64,000 bases of DNA. Source: Ecdyonurus torrentis. Lineage: Eukaryota > Arthropoda > Insecta > Ephemeroptera > Heptageniidae. Position 1 is the first letter of the stretch. Each line of letters starts with the position of its first letter. Below are positions 39,173 to 51,742 of the stretch, piece after piece. The translations under genes and the position numbers were made by a program. The stretch covers positions 25,016,922 through 25,080,921 of the forward strand of contig OX439137.1 of NCBI GenBank assembly GCA_949318235.1, in the 5' to 3' direction. The notes below the pieces were generated by a model. That model made no database searches, had not been told where the DNA came from, and saw only the letters and a program-made list of their open reading frames with translations.

Positions 39173-39506
39173 AAGGGAGTAGGGTACCGACCTTAAATCT
39201 CAACAACTTAAAGTGTTTGGGGTGTAAATTTGTTGTCACTGTGTAGCTAAGGGTCACACCTAGCCGTGATAAAAATTTCATGATGGTTGACCGTCCCGAA
39301 AAAATGGAAAAAATTATTGAAATTAACATTGGGCCTTATGGGCTTAAAATTTATAAACATCATATAAAATTAATTTGCACAGTGACCCCCCAAAATTTTT
39401 ATATATTTGAAATTATCTCAAGCTGAAGTATCATTGTACAAAATTTCAGATTTTTTTGACGAGAAAAGTTTGAGTCTAATGGCCGACGTCGGTCCCCTAC
39501 TCCCTT
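39173..39506 (+). mobile_element. MITE with AAGGGAGTAGGG ends (family G)
   Basis: The terminal inverted repeats are AAGGGAGTAGGG and CCCTACTCCCTT, extending inward through ACCGAC/GTCGGT. The body includes ATTGAAATTAACATTGGGCC and CCCCCCAAAATTTTTA, also seen in the diverged copy at 33660-33990. The target duplication is not clear. No coding capacity. Confidence 0.75.
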
Positions 39507-40446
39507 GAAAGTGTTTGTACTAAAGATATAAACAGTGTTACAAATTCAGATAAATTCTAATAAATTCAAGCATATATATATATGTATATATGTATATATA
39601 TATACATACATACAGTATAATATATACATACAGTATATAAATCGAGCAGTCGTTTAGTTAGAGCATGTAAAAGTTAGTGGTTTCAAGTATGGCCGGTCAT
39701 TTCGTACATAGAACTCTATTATCTTTAATGTCATACTATTAGTAACTATATATATACCACCATCAAATCAGACTAAATTTCCTTTAATAGCTTATGTTTA
39801 CAAGTACTTTATTTTATATTTTAGGGGTATTAACTTCAATAGAAATTAATTAATACTATTATTATATGGGTGTACTTTCTCTGTGTAAGCTCTGAAATTT
39901 TATTTTCAAATTTTAAAGCTAATTTTTATTTAAATAAAATTTTAAACTAATTTTGAACTAATAGAACTAAATAGAAAAAAAAATGAAAAATCGATATCCA
40001 TTTTATTCCTTCTTTGACCCAATATAGGTCTTGTAATATAGGTCAAAAATCTATAATTTATTATGTGTATATCATCTGCTGCTAATTTGTTGTTTGAATA
40101 ATAACAACTATTATTTATTTACTTAATATTCATGATAACTAATAAATAAATAACAGGTAATAATAATGTTTATATTTGCACTATATTGTCAAAACCTTTA
40201 AATTTTTATCTGGAATCAAATACGTATTTTTACATCTGGATTCTGGACTATATTATTTATTTTTTTAAGCGTTAAAAAAAAGTATATAGTGAAGACTAAA
40301 GGAAGCCATGTAAAATAAAAAATCAAATCCCTATGGTTCTTTACATTTTCACCGGGTGGTCATTTTTAAGGTACAATAATCTTTTATACAAATCCACTGA
40401 AACGTTCGTGTATTCGATAGACTAGTTTTTGTTATTCAATGCACAC
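39507..40446. other. AT-rich stretch
   Basis: It holds TATA/TATG simple repeats at about 39570-39630 and otherwise no gene. A tRNA-like relic is considered under rejected items. Confidence 0.5.
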
Positions 40447-40553
<107 letters not shown>

Positions 40554-40840
40554 TTCGTTTGTAAAGTTCAAATGTATATTTTAGTATGCTATACACAGTG
40601 TATCTATTCTTCTTTCATATATATTATAACATATACATACATATACAAAATACACCTTTTGATATAATAATACTTAAATAATTGAACGAAATGGTTTGTT
40701 TCTATATTTTGATTTTAACAAGGTTGTTTTTATAAAAAGTTTCTTTTATTTTAAATTTTAAAATGAGTTCAAAGTTTTAGTTGTATAGGCATTTATTATA
40801 AGCATTTTTTTTTTGTGCGTTGTTGGGTATTGCATGTATT

Positions 40841-40970
40841 GAAATTTTCTGATCAATGCTACGGTGCTACAGTTGGGTTCTGAGACAAACTAAAGGTATT
40901 TATTACGGAAGTCCCATCAGTTGTTTTGTAATAAAAAATGCTAATGTTTTCTTCTGGTTTATGCCTTTAT
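40841..40970 (-). mobile_element. Family M1 MITE, truncated reverse copy
   Basis: In reverse it shows the left half of M1: CATAAACCAG, GTTTTGTAATA in the CAAAACACTTGATGG position, and ACTGTAGCACCG. The other half is absent. Confidence 0.65.
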
Positions 40971-40971
40971 C

Positions 40972-41119
40972 AGGTCAATTGGTACCTCCAGCAGGTCCTG
41001 GCAGTGGTGGTAGTGTCCACTTTAGGTCTCGGGACGGTTTACGAATCCACCTCATCTCTTTTATACCTATTAAAACACACGTTGATGGGATTATCCTGTC
41101 TGCTATAAAACTCATTTAA
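40972..41119 (+). other. GC-richer open patch, possible exon or relic
   Basis: Directly beyond the M1 end the sequence becomes GC-richer and open on the plus strand (GSGGSVHFRSRDGLRIHL, about 48 codons to a TAA). The minus strand is also open, with an ATG giving MRWIRKPSRDLKWTLPPL and a TGA stop. No convincing splice donor follows. Neither product is recognised. It could be a fragment of another mobile element. Confidence 0.22.
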
Positions 41120-41548
<429 letters not shown>

Positions 41549-41824
41549 GTTAGAAACTTTATCTTCTATAATACAGTATACATAAAACTAAAATATGTTA
41601 TATGAATAGGGAAATTGAAAACTAGTGTTTTCATCGAAATTGTTCGTATACGTTAAATTGTGTTTCTTTTTTTATAACGTATATCTATCTCGTAATAATT
41701 GAAAATGTATAAGGTTTAAAAATTTTTAATTAAAATATTATCAAAAAATTAATTTTATTTTGAATTGCAATTTTTTAAGTTTTGGTAGGATTTTCAGAAT
41801 GGGCACTTTATACGTTATATGACA

Positions 41825-42172
41825 TTAAGGCATATACAACATGAAAACATACTAAACATTTATATCTCAAAACACTTGATGGGACTTACATAAATAACAT
41901 TAGCTTGTCTCAAAATTCAAGTGTGTATAGTACTGTAGTAGTGATTAGAAAATTTAAATTTATGCAATAACATTTTCATACTAATTTTTGTCTGTTTCTG
42001 ACGTCATAAACAGAAATGGTCACGCAAATTGCATATTTTACAGTTTTTTCACGCTCTTTCGTGGGGCTACATTAAAATTCTGGTAAAAATTGTCATCAGT
42101 CCTGAAGATTCCATTTCGTGTTTATTCAAAAAAAAAAATCACATGTTGTTTTATGTAGTCTATGGCTTCAAC
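41825..42172 (+). mobile_element. Family M1 MITE, copy
   Basis: The left end ATTAAGGCATATACAAC and the right end TAGTCTATGGCTTCAA are slightly decayed M1 ends. CACAAAACACTTGATGGGACT (one base changed from other copies), GACGTCATAAACAG and CTCTTTCGTGGGGCTACAT are conserved in order. Confidence 0.85.
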
Positions 42173-42362
42173 TATTTTTAAGTATATACGTGTATAAAAC
42201 TACTTTCCATATTATAAATTAGAATTAATTTTACGAGCGTTTTTAATTTTTAGCAATTTTTTCTTTAAAAAATTGACTTTTAGGAAGTGCTTTAAAAATG
42301 TAATGAAGTTATATGTATAGAGAAAAAAAATCGAGTTATTTAAGGATAGAGTGCGAATGAAT

Positions 42363-42399
<37 letters not shown>
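42363..42399. repeat. (GA)n microsatellite
   Basis: About 37 bp of GA with one GAAA interruption, directly before the GC-richer patch at 42404. Confidence 0.95.
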
Positions 42400-42400
<1 letters not shown>

Positions 42401-42403
42401 AAC

Positions 42404-42631
42404 ATGGACCCGGATGCTGTGATACTGATCAAACAGTGTCAAGTGTCAGCTTTACTCTTCAACAATGTTGCCTCAGCTTGTGTCCGTGATTTCCCGCTGC
42501 TTTTGTATGTTCAACCTCACTCACTCACTCTCTCAAAGAGAAAATATTTGACCAAGAGAAGAGACGTTTTTTTACATCCCACAATTATATTCATTCCAAG
42601 CCACATTTTCAATGATTTAAAAAAATTGTGA
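42404..42631 (+). other. Candidate first exon or ORF, unrecognised
   Basis: AACATGG has A at -3 and G at +4, a favourable eukaryotic start context. The first 40 codons (beginning MDPDAVILIKQCQVSALLF) are balanced in base composition, unlike the surroundings. After about 42525 the frame becomes AT-rich and low in information until the TGA at 42629-42631. No strong GTRAGT donor is seen where composition changes. The product is not recognised; it may be a true 5' exon, a relic or chance. Confidence 0.25.
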
Positions 42632-42833
42632 TATATTTTTTTTAATTGCGTTTTGAATGTAATAAAATTTTGAATTCATGCAACAATGATTTTTGTTACA
42701 ATACCAAAATTTAAAAACATCAAGATTTAAGTACGTGTGCAGAGTATACAAATCTTACCATTCCTATAAAACCCATAATATAAGTTTGTATAATATAAAG
42801 GCTTTATATGTTAAAACTTTAGGTTTAGTTCTA

Positions 42834-43176
42834 TTAAAGCCATAAACCACATAAATCAACATGTGATTTTTAATAAATAAACACGAAATGGGATCTTCAA
42901 AACTGATGACAATTTGTACCAGAATGTTAATGTAGCCCCACGAGAGAGCGTGATAAAACTGTAAAGTATTCAATTTGCGTCAAAATTCATGTTTATGACG
43001 TCAGAAACATGCAAAATTTAGTATGAAAATGTTGTGGGGGTTGCATAAATCGACTTTTATAATCACTGCTATGGGGCTACTGTTGGGTTTTGAGACAAAT
43101 TAATGTTATTTATGTAAATCGCATCAAGTGTTTTGTGATATAAATGCTTATGTTTTTCTCTGGTCTATTCCTTTAA
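42834..43176 (-). mobile_element. Family M1 MITE, reverse copy
   Basis: TTAA lies at 42834-42837 and 43173-43176, with inward ends TTAAAGCCATAAACCACAT and GGTCTATTCCTTTAA. Internal motifs (GCCCCACGAGAGAGCGTGA, GACGTCAGAAACATG, TGCTATGGGGCTACTGTTGG) are those of M1 in reverse. Confidence 0.87.
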
Positions 43177-44340
43177 AGCCATAACAAATTAGTAGATTAT
43201 CATAATTAAAATATTTTAAGAAATGTTTTTCATTACAAATTTATATTTATTTGTATATTTACTTATTTTTATATAGTTTTATGGCCTAGTGTGAACTAGC
43301 CTTTACAATTATGGCTCTAACATTTGAATTGTACATTTTTTCTACATACGTAAGTGAAATCCAAGCATAAAATTCATTTACGGATATTTTTAACAATTTA
43401 TTTGATTTTTTCAAGTTTTTTTCAAGTTTTTTTTTTTTTTTTTTTTTTTAATCGTGATCGTGGAAAAAAAAAAGGTGAATATTTTTACGCTTTATAGAAA
43501 TACAATACACCTATCGTGTTATAAGTTTTTTGCAGGGAATTATTTTTATAGGGGCAATTTTTATCACCTCGTATCGCAACTTATATATTTAAATAAAAAA
43601 AAATCTTTCAGAAAATTTAATTACAACCTTTATATGTTTAGGACCTAATTGTATGCCCTACACAAATTTTAACTTTTATGATTTTTGAAGTTGATTTAAT
43701 AATTTTTAGAAGTAAGTAAAATATAAAGCAATTAAATATTCTTGTTTTTTGATCATGTTAAAAGAACATAACTTTATAATAAGTGAAATTCACGTTTATT
43801 ATTATTATTATTTTTTCTGTTTAAAATAAACTGACATGAACAAGGTAAAGAAGTAAAAGCAAGCTAGTGTTAATTTTGTTAATTAAATAAGTTTTTAGTT
43901 AAATAGAATGAAATATGTGTTAAAAATAAACTCAACCCAGAACTTTATTTAAGGTACAAAAACTTACTCTATATATATATAGTAGAGTGAAATACTGGGT
44001 TTATGTCTGCTTTAGACTTTGTGGTAGCAATTTTTTTTTTATTATTAATTTATGCTGGTATAATCTGGATAATTTTGTAATTCAGTTTAGTTTTTTTTTT
44101 TTTTTTTTTTTTCGGATCAAGTAATTTGGATTATATGGATATAATTTTATCAGTATCTGTATTATTAGGATTTGAAGCGGATTAACAAAATCCGGACTAG
44201 TACAGTGTAATACAATATATGAACAAAAAATTAAAAAAGAAAAAAAAAACTTCTTCGGAGGTAAATGTTCAAAAATAATAGGATTTTACAATTATCCAGA
44301 CTTTTATCAGAATTTCTCTGATTTAAAACAAGGAAAGAAA
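43177..44340. other. AT-rich stretch
   Basis: Poly(T) runs lie at about 43427-43449 and 44092-44112. No gene or recognised repeat is seen. Confidence 0.5.
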
Positions 44341-44945
<605 letters not shown>

Positions 44946-45127
44946 AATTTATCTGGTTTGAATACTCCAGATCGTGATCCGGATACATATTCGGATAACG
45001 GATAATTTTTTTTATCCTACTTCACCAATAAAAAGGATTGGTAAACTATATTCGGAGATACCTCTAATTTAAAATGTGCCACTAACACCACTATGAGGAC
45101 TAGCTGGAGACTTGAATGAAGCCTAAA

Positions 45128-45640
45128 CAACTTTTTTTTATTAATAAAAATATGATACATACATAAGTCCTACCAAGACAATAAAGTCTGTGGGTGCTTA
45201 ATCAACATAATACAACAAAAGTTAGTAAGCATAAAATATTACAATAGAAATAAACAAAATCAGCACATTTCACTTTTTTTTTCTCTTTTTTTCCCCCTTT
45301 TTCTTTTTTATCTACAAGAAAATAAAAATATTGTTGCACTAAAATTAGAAACAAACAAACAATTATACCTAGTTACATACTTACCAATTTTTTATATTTC
45401 TTTTAATTCTTTTTTACCCTTTTTTTGCTACGGTTTTAACTGTGATACATCTAAACGCACAAACATCAACGTGCAAAGAACACGAGGGTTCATTCAGTCT
45501 ATATTGGCCACTATTTATTGCAATCAACCATACCGAGAAGTAATTTCATGATCTCTCGCTTATCAAACCAGCACCCATATACCACTTTGCGACAGGCATT
45601 GTAAGACAGAAAATGTATTCTCTTATTTATAACCTTTCAA
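45128..45640 (-). mobile_element. LINE-like remnant, minus strand
   Basis: On the minus strand the sequence ends in TTTTTATTAATAAAAAAAAG, a tail with polyadenylation-like signals, and shares ATAATACAACAAAAGTTAG and AAATATTACAAT-type strings with the fragment at 44.6 kb. Upstream, bases 45511-45636 hold a 42-codon minus-strand frame (NACRKVVYGCWFDKREI) ending in TAG, within a GC-richer patch. It might be the end of a retrotransposon ORF, but no domain is recognisable. Confidence 0.35.
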
Positions 45641-45904
45641 ACAGTTACATAAAACAATTCCTAACATAGAATATCAATGTCAATGTTATTGTTATCAATG
45701 CCAACTGTCAATTCAATATCAATGTCTTAATCGTATTCATTTCAAAATAACAAGCATGAATAAATTAAGATTTTTTTTATCTATTGACTTCGTGTTGAGT
45801 AGACTTTTGACGATTTATAAGTTTGTTTCTAAAGCCTAAATATGTCACAGTATAAAATAATTATTAATCAAACATATTCCTAAAGATATAGTTTTTTTGT
45901 TCAC

Positions 45905-46161
45905 TTAAAGGCGTAGAACACCTTGAACGAAAAAGTTGTGTAATATTCTAACAAACCTGAAAATCAACGTTGATTTGGCCAAAGTCATTAATTTCTAATT
46001 TATTTTCCATTCACAAAATGATGCGAGCGGTCACTGACGTCATAACTCGCCTGTCTTACGCGCTATCAAAAATCGCTATCGCTATCGAAAATCAACGTTG
46101 ATTTTCAGGTTTGTTAGAATATTACACAACTTTTTTTGTTTAAGATGTTCTACGCCTTTAA
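45905..46161. mobile_element. Palindromic TTAA-bounded MITE (family M2)
   Basis: The ends are TTAAAGGCGTAGAACA and its near-perfect inverse (GTTCTACGCCTTTAA), with TTAA at 45905-45908 and 46158-46161. The arms pair for about 70 bp through AAAATCAACGTTGATTT. The short loop contains CACTGACGTCATAACTCGCC. No coding capacity. It appears young because the arms differ at few positions. Confidence 0.88.
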
Positions 46162-46868
46162 TTTATTCATTTTATATTTAGAAGAACTAAAGTTGCATTT
46201 AATTATATTTAAAGTTAAAACAAGCGATAACAGCCACCTGCCAATGCATGATAATTTTATAATTACATGTCATAAATAAGGCGTAAAAAAAAAAACATTT
46301 TAAAATTTCTTTTAAATCAGTAAACTTAGTTAAAAAAAATATGATAAAATCAAAAGAAATTAATTAACATTAAAGCTTTTAAGTCTTTGCATTTCAAAAT
46401 TTAAAAACTAAAAAAAAAAAATCTTGTAAAACGGAAAAGAAAGTAGTTTATTATGGTTATTATTATATTAATCCTTTTAAGATATTTAAAGATAAAAGAC
46501 TTATTTTTTTCCATAATAGAATAGAATTATGAAGGTATTATTATGTTTATGTTTCAAATTGATTTGAAATTTGATAAAATAATATTATTATTCTTAGAAA
46601 ACTGTTGAGTCAATAGAAAATGATCGATTTGAAAAGTTACGCACGACTTCTAACTTTTTGACATGATATTTATAAATATTTTGTTGGATTATTGATGCAT
46701 GTTTTGATAAAAAAAAAAATATATATATATGGGGGTGAACAATATGCAGACGAATAATCATATTCTATCCTACATTTAAAGATAGAAGATCTACAACTAT
46801 ATAAACGTGGAACAAAGCTGATCTAGTTCATTCCCAATTTTGTATGTACAATTTTATTGCATTACACG
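46162..46868. other. AT-rich unique stretch
   Basis: No gene or recognised repeat is seen. Confidence 0.5.
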
Positions 46869-47210
46869 TTAAAGGAATAGATCAAAATAAAACATAAGCA
46901 TTTATATCACAAAATACTTGATGGGACTTACATAAATATTAGTTTGTCCCAAAACACAATTGTAGCGCCGTGGCAGTGATCAGAAAATTTAATATTATGC
47001 AACCCGCACAACATTTTCATAATATATTTTGTCTATTCCTGACGTCAGAAACAGGAATATTCATGCAAGTAGCATAATTTACAATATTTTCATCGCTCTT
47101 TGTGGGGCCACATTTACATTCTAGTAATAATTGTTATCACTTTTTGGAGATCATATTTTGTGTTTTATCATTAAAAAGCACATGTTGTTTCATGTTGTCT
47201 ATGGCTTTAA
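46869..47210 (+). mobile_element. Family M1 MITE, copy
   Basis: TTAA lies at both ends (46869-46872, 47207-47210). The left end is TTAAAGGAATAGATC and the right end is GTTGTCTATGGCTTTAA. The internal M1 motifs are intact. The 61-codon open frame at its right end is not a gene. Confidence 0.87.
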
Positions 47211-47696
47211 GTTTCTCGTATTTTTATGGTACATTTATTTTTATCTTTTTTTTTTTTTTTTTTTTTCTGCATATTTTCAATTTTTAATTTAAACAAACAC
47301 TGCGAATAAACATTATTTATCCAAATTTGGTTTAAATTATGCATAATTATATATCTTTAATAATTCAGTCAGTATAAAATTACTTGGCATAATATACAGT
47401 AAAACTTGCCATTAACAATAATAATTCACACTTTTCACTTAGTATAAAAGAAAAATAACAATAAAAAAATGAAAATAATAACGTTTCTTTTATTGTGGCA
47501 ATCCAGAATGCTTTTCTTTCATGATACAAAGAAAAAAGTTTTATTATTGCAATTCATGTACTATATTATCTTTTAACAGTTATATTAGATTCAAATATTT
47601 AAAAATAACAAACGTTTCTTTCTATTTACTAACTTCCATATTGAAATTTAATTCTATGAACCCGTAACTGGAGCTCATTTCTGGAAGTAGATAAAT
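47211..47696. other. AT-rich stretch
   Basis: Poly(T) lies at about 47248-47266. No gene or recognised repeat is seen. Confidence 0.5.
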
Positions 47697-48006
47697 TAAA
47701 GGGTGTGTGCGCATGACGTCATTCTGAGTGCTTTCCGATGCTCTTCTTGAGCAATGAATAACATTGCTCACCATAGGACAAACGTAGTTTTTGGATATTT
47801 TCTTTGGAAAATTAGTTATTTTTTGGTCATTATTATTTTTCTTGCATACTTGATGTACTAATTCAACCTGTTAACAGCATCAATGCTCTCAAAATAATTG
47901 CGAAGTATTTTTAAACTGGCTAAATGTGCCATTTTCCTATACCGGACAATGTTATTTAGTACTCACTTATGACGTCGACTTTAACATGAATGAAACCACC
48001 CTATAG
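47697..48006 (+). mobile_element. Family E dispersed repeat, copy 3
   Basis: It starts near TTAAAGGGTGTGTGCGC and ends near GAAACCACCCTATAG, giving imperfect AGGGTG/CACCCT ends with TGACGTC close to each. The body matches 29020-29340 and reversed 33995-34245. Confidence 0.65.
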
Positions 48007-48260
48007 AAGAGTTTTATTTATGTATATGTAATATGTATAGAAGAACGATGTAACAAATGAAGAAAATTGGGATGTCAAAGTTCATGTTATTTTAGGTTTT
48101 ACATTACAAATGACAAGTTATGTATCAAATATACAAAAAGTTACTTTACACTGAAGCCCTTGTGGTTAATGTAAAATTATACTTATATAATGTAAGAGAA
48201 TAAAATTAGTTGTGATAATTAGTTCTAGGGATCAGTTATCAGTGAAAAATTCTAACACAG

Positions 48261-48583
48261 TTAAAGGCAACATGAAAATATAAGCATTATCACAAAACAC
48301 GTGATGGGACTTATATAAATAACATTAGTTTCTCTCAAACCGCAACTGTAACGCCGTAGCAGTGATCAGAAAATTTAGATTTATGCAACCCGCACAACAT
48401 TTTCACACTAGTTTTTGCCTGTTTCTCATGTCATAAACGCAAATTGCATACTTTACAGTTTTTTCACGCTCTTTTGTGGGGCCACATTTACATTCTTGTA
48501 AAATTTATCATCACTTTTGTAGATCCCATTTTGTGTTTAATAATTAAAAAGAAGATGTTGTTTCATGTTTTCTATGTTTTTAA
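48261..48583 (+). mobile_element. Family M1 MITE, copy
   Basis: TTAA bounds both ends. The left end is shortened (TTAAAGGCAACATGAAA, lacking TAGAC). The body has CACAAAACACGTGATGGGAC and CTCTTTTGTGGGGCCACA. The 78-codon frame starting inside it is accidental. Confidence 0.85.
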
Positions 48584-48728
48584 CGTAGAAAAAGGTAAAC
48601 TGATATTCAATCTTTTAGCAAAGCAAGATATGTTTTCAATTTTGTTTGGAAGAGGTGGAAATTTTGCTGGCGTACAATAAAATTATCAGTCCATGGAAAA
48701 ATGCAATCAGTTTTTTTCCTTAAACAAA

Positions 48729-48867
48729 TTCCCGAGATTCTAACAATGTGGGCGATATATTGACTTTTTGAACAAACGCCGAAAATGGTGTACTAGTTTG
48801 TATTGTACAAAAAATCGATTGATACATTTTCGAATGACCTTGAAGAATTCTTGGCTTCTCGGGACTG
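48729..48867 (-). mobile_element. TA-flanked MITE (family F, copy 2)
   Basis: The reverse complement begins CAGTCCCGAGAAGCC after TA and ends near AATCTCGGGAATTTG, matching 38113-38253. The TA at 48868-48869 is clear; the other end is decayed. Confidence 0.7.
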
Positions 48868-48869
48868 TA

Positions 48870-49140
48870 GGCATCCGCAGACTTTATCCTCTAGAAAATT
48901 ACTTCACTAAAGTAAGGTTACAAAATTTAAAAGAGGTATACTTTTACGTGTTTTCTCTTTTTATCTAACGAAATTTTAAAATAATCTTTTCATCATCCGT
49001 ATAACACACAGTATGACTAGATCAAACTCAAAAGCAAACAAATATAGAACACTTAAAAAATTAATATTCTTAATTGTTTTCATTTCTTTGATCATTTGAT
49101 GTTATGCATAATCTTTAAGTACACAATTTTATAAATTGTA
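48870..49140. other. AT-rich unique stretch
   Basis: No gene or recognised repeat is seen. Confidence 0.5.
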
Positions 49141-49252
49141 AACGAATCTTAAAGAATAAATTCAAAAATAATAATGATACTGACCACTTATGTTTACTCA
49201 AAATGCGGAAAAGGAAGTGCTGGAAGAGGAAACCACGTGATGGTAAAAGTGG
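49141..49252 (+). repeat. Segment duplicated 750 bp downstream (copy 1)
   Basis: The bases from AACGAATCTTAAAG through the left arm of the K element match 49891-50002, including non-element flank (ATAATGATACTGACC). Confidence 0.85.
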
Positions 49253-49344
49253 GAGGTACCTCAGGCCTAGCTTGCTGCTGGCACCAACTTTTCACCCACT
49301 TTTAGCGTCTCTCGGCTCTTTCTTTTCCACATCTGAGTGAACAT
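49190..49344. mobile_element. CACGTG palindromic MITE (family K, copy 1)
   Basis: The left arm begins TGTTTACTCAAAATGCGG and continues through AAACCACGTGATGG and AAAGTGGGAGG. The right arm is its decayed inverse, ending GAGTGAACA. The centre contains GGCCTAGCTTGCTGCTGGCA, shared with the copies at 62.4 kb. Non-coding. Confidence 0.8.
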
Positions 49345-49799
49345 TTTATGTTATTAAGCGGTCAATAATAATGCAATTGCAAAGGAATTTATTAATTAAA
49401 AAGACGCTAATTTAGTCATGGTTTAACGCGTGATCAAATTCAATCGGCATTCAGCGAATACGGTTCATCAATTTGAAATGACCTGATAATTACATTAATA
49501 CACAAGAATAACCTCCCCCACATCAGCAACACATGATTGGCAGGTGTAATCATAATAATTAATTTATGAACATTTACACTGTACACCACATGTGCTCACA
49601 AAATATACTGTCTGTATAACATAGTTTATCCATATAAAATACAATTGTATAATTTATAAACTATATGGTACTCAAATTTATGTCTTTCAACTATTTTATA
49701 CTTCAGTTTTGTTATTGATCAAAATACCAATTGGTACATATTATTGATTACAAAAATATGAATAAAAGACATGCAGTATAGTATTTCATTAATTTATAA
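49345..49799. other. AT-rich unique stretch
   Basis: No gene or recognised repeat is seen. Confidence 0.5.
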
Positions 49800-50140
49800 C
49801 ATTATATTTTTATACGTTATAATATAATTTAAAGATAAACAGAAATTTTAAATAGCATAATTTCTGCTGAATTTATGTTATTATAGCATAAACGATTTAA
49901 AGAATAAATTCAAAAATAATAATGATACTGACCGCTTATGTTTACTCAAAATGCGGAAAAGGAAGTGCCGGAAGAGGAAACCACGTGACGGTAAAAGTGG
50001 GAAATGAAAACAATAATATTTATGCTATATATGTAACATAGTTATTATTATTATGAATTATAGCATAGTTTATGCTGTATTGAACAAATTATGCTGGAAA
50101 AGAGTTAGCGTAATTATTACTTCTTCTTCTTTTCGTGAAT
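49800..50140 (+). mobile_element. Family H MITE containing an inserted segment
   Basis: The left part has ATAGCATAATTTCTGCTG and TATAGCATAAACGAT; the right part from about 50015 has TATTTATGCTATATATG, CTGTATTGAACAAATTATG and GAGTTAGCGTAATTATTA. Between them lies the copied segment 49891-50002. Confidence 0.65.
49891..50002 (+). repeat. Duplicated segment with K left arm only (copy 2)
   Basis: It matches 49141-49252: flanking sequence ATAATGATACTGACC plus only the left arm of family K up to AAAGTGGGA. It sits inside a family H element. A half element carried with its flank indicates DNA-level copying, not transposition of K. Confidence 0.8.
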
Positions 50141-50214
50141 TTGTTGGCGTTTTTATGTGACCTCATGAAAAAAAAAATTATACCTTTTACATAAACAAGA
50201 AGAACAAAAATAAT

Positions 50215-50425
50215 AATACAAAATACTTGATGAGACTTGCATGCAAAACATTAACTTGCACAAAAACTCATATTCACGCAAATTGCATACAGTACAGTAT
50301 CTTCACGCCTTCTTGTGGGACCATATTTACATTCTAGTAAAAATTTTCACCAGTTTTGGAGATCCTATTTTGTGTTTAATCATTAAAAAGAACATGTTGT
50401 TTCATGTAGTATATGGCTTTATAGA
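50215..50425 (+). mobile_element. Family M1 MITE, internally deleted copy
   Basis: It begins AAATACTTGATGAGACTTG and then jumps to CTCATATTCACGCAAATTGC; the central part with GTGGCAGTGATC is missing. The right end is ATGTAGTATATGGCTTTA. The open frame across it is accidental. Confidence 0.75.
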
Positions 50426-50852
50426 GAACCATGTAGACTTATATTTATACAAGAATACACAAGGCTATTGAATAATAATTGAAATTAAAAAGAGTTGTAA
50501 GTTAGAATCTTTAACTTGGGAGCACTTACTCGTTTTGACTCTTTACTATAGTTCCATTAACATCTATTCCATTTATTATTGTTGTTATATTTATAGTATA
50601 CTTCATTTAAAGTTAAATTTTTTTAAAATTTCAAATATTTCTAGAATTCTAAAAAAAAGTATTTAAAAACATTTAGTTAATTAAATTAACTTTTAATTAT
50701 ACTAATTAAAGTAATTACTTAGAAATTTGTGTATTTTATTGTCATTCAAAAAACGTACAAGCGTTTGTTAATATACTCAAATTGAACCATAAATTTAATA
50801 GTACTCATGAATTTTTTTGTGTGGTTCATACAACATACAGTAGTAATACAAT

Positions 50853-50856
<4 letters not shown>
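50426..50856. other. AT-rich unique stretch
   Basis: No gene or recognised repeat is seen. Confidence 0.5.

Positions 50857-50921
<65 letters not shown>
50857..50921. repeat. (GA)n microsatellite
   Basis: About 65 bp of pure GA. Both open frames across it are artefacts. Confidence 0.98.
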
Positions 50922-50922
<1 letters not shown>

Positions 50923-51233
50923 ACTTATTACTACCCGAGTAGTTACAAATATTATTATATGTTTTGAACAGTTTCAGGCCCAAGTATGTATTTTTTTTAT
51001 GACCAATACAAATAGAGAAATTATCAATTTAGCGTCAGATATATAGGCACATTTTTTACTCATCTCAACCAATTTTTTAATATTTAAATATCTAAATAAG
51101 TAACTAGAAACTAATATAAAATATTAAAATAAAATAGAAAATAAAATTATATTTAGAAATCTAGAACTATGAAACATGATCTTTTTTCTTCAATTTCTTC
51201 ATTCTCTATTCTTTATTCTCTCTGTACCATATA

Positions 51234-51521
51234 AAAGTCATAGACTACATGAAGCAACCTATTTGTGCTTTTTAATGATTAAACACAAAAATGGGATCTC
51301 CAAAACTGATGACAATTTTACCAGAATGTAAATGTGGCCCCACAAGAGAGCATGAAAATTATTTGTATGAATAAATAGTATACGTCAGGTATAGTATAAA
51401 AATGAAATGCGGAGTTGCAGAAGTTAAAGTTTTCTGATCACTTCTAGCTGTATACTAAGGCTATTTATGACATTTCCATCAGGTGTTTTGTGAAATAAAT
51501 TATAATGTTTTCTTCCTTTAA
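51234..51521 (-). mobile_element. Family M1 MITE, reverse copy
   Basis: It begins AGTCATAGACTACATGAAG and ends CTTCCTTTAA, with internal GGCCCCACAAGAGAGCATG and GGTGTTTTGTGAAATAAAT in M1 reverse order. The middle is shortened. Confidence 0.82.
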
Positions 51522-51742
51522 GTAATTAATTGCAAGGTGTTTCAATTACAAAATTATATGACATTAGATTGAGGTGAGATTTAAACTTCAACCTCGTGTC
51601 ACGGGTGTCTTTCTTCAGTTAGAGCATTCAAATTACAATTCAAAATATGTTTATTTATTTCTTTTATCCTACAATCAAAATACACTTAAAGTGTATCTGC
51701 GTAGGTTATTGTACATTATATATATTTATACACTTATATTCT

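Noticed and set aside
39645..39705. tRNA-like string (TTAGTTAGAGCATG and GGTTTCAAGTATGG)
   Set aside because: It resembles the A- and B-box regions of a tRNA, but no acceptor or anticodon stem can be formed and no second copy was identified. At most a decayed tRNA-derived relic.
51580..51640. Second tRNA-like string (CAGTTAGAGCATTC)
   Set aside because: The A-box-like string is on one strand and the B-box-like string on the other, so no tRNA or SINE head results.
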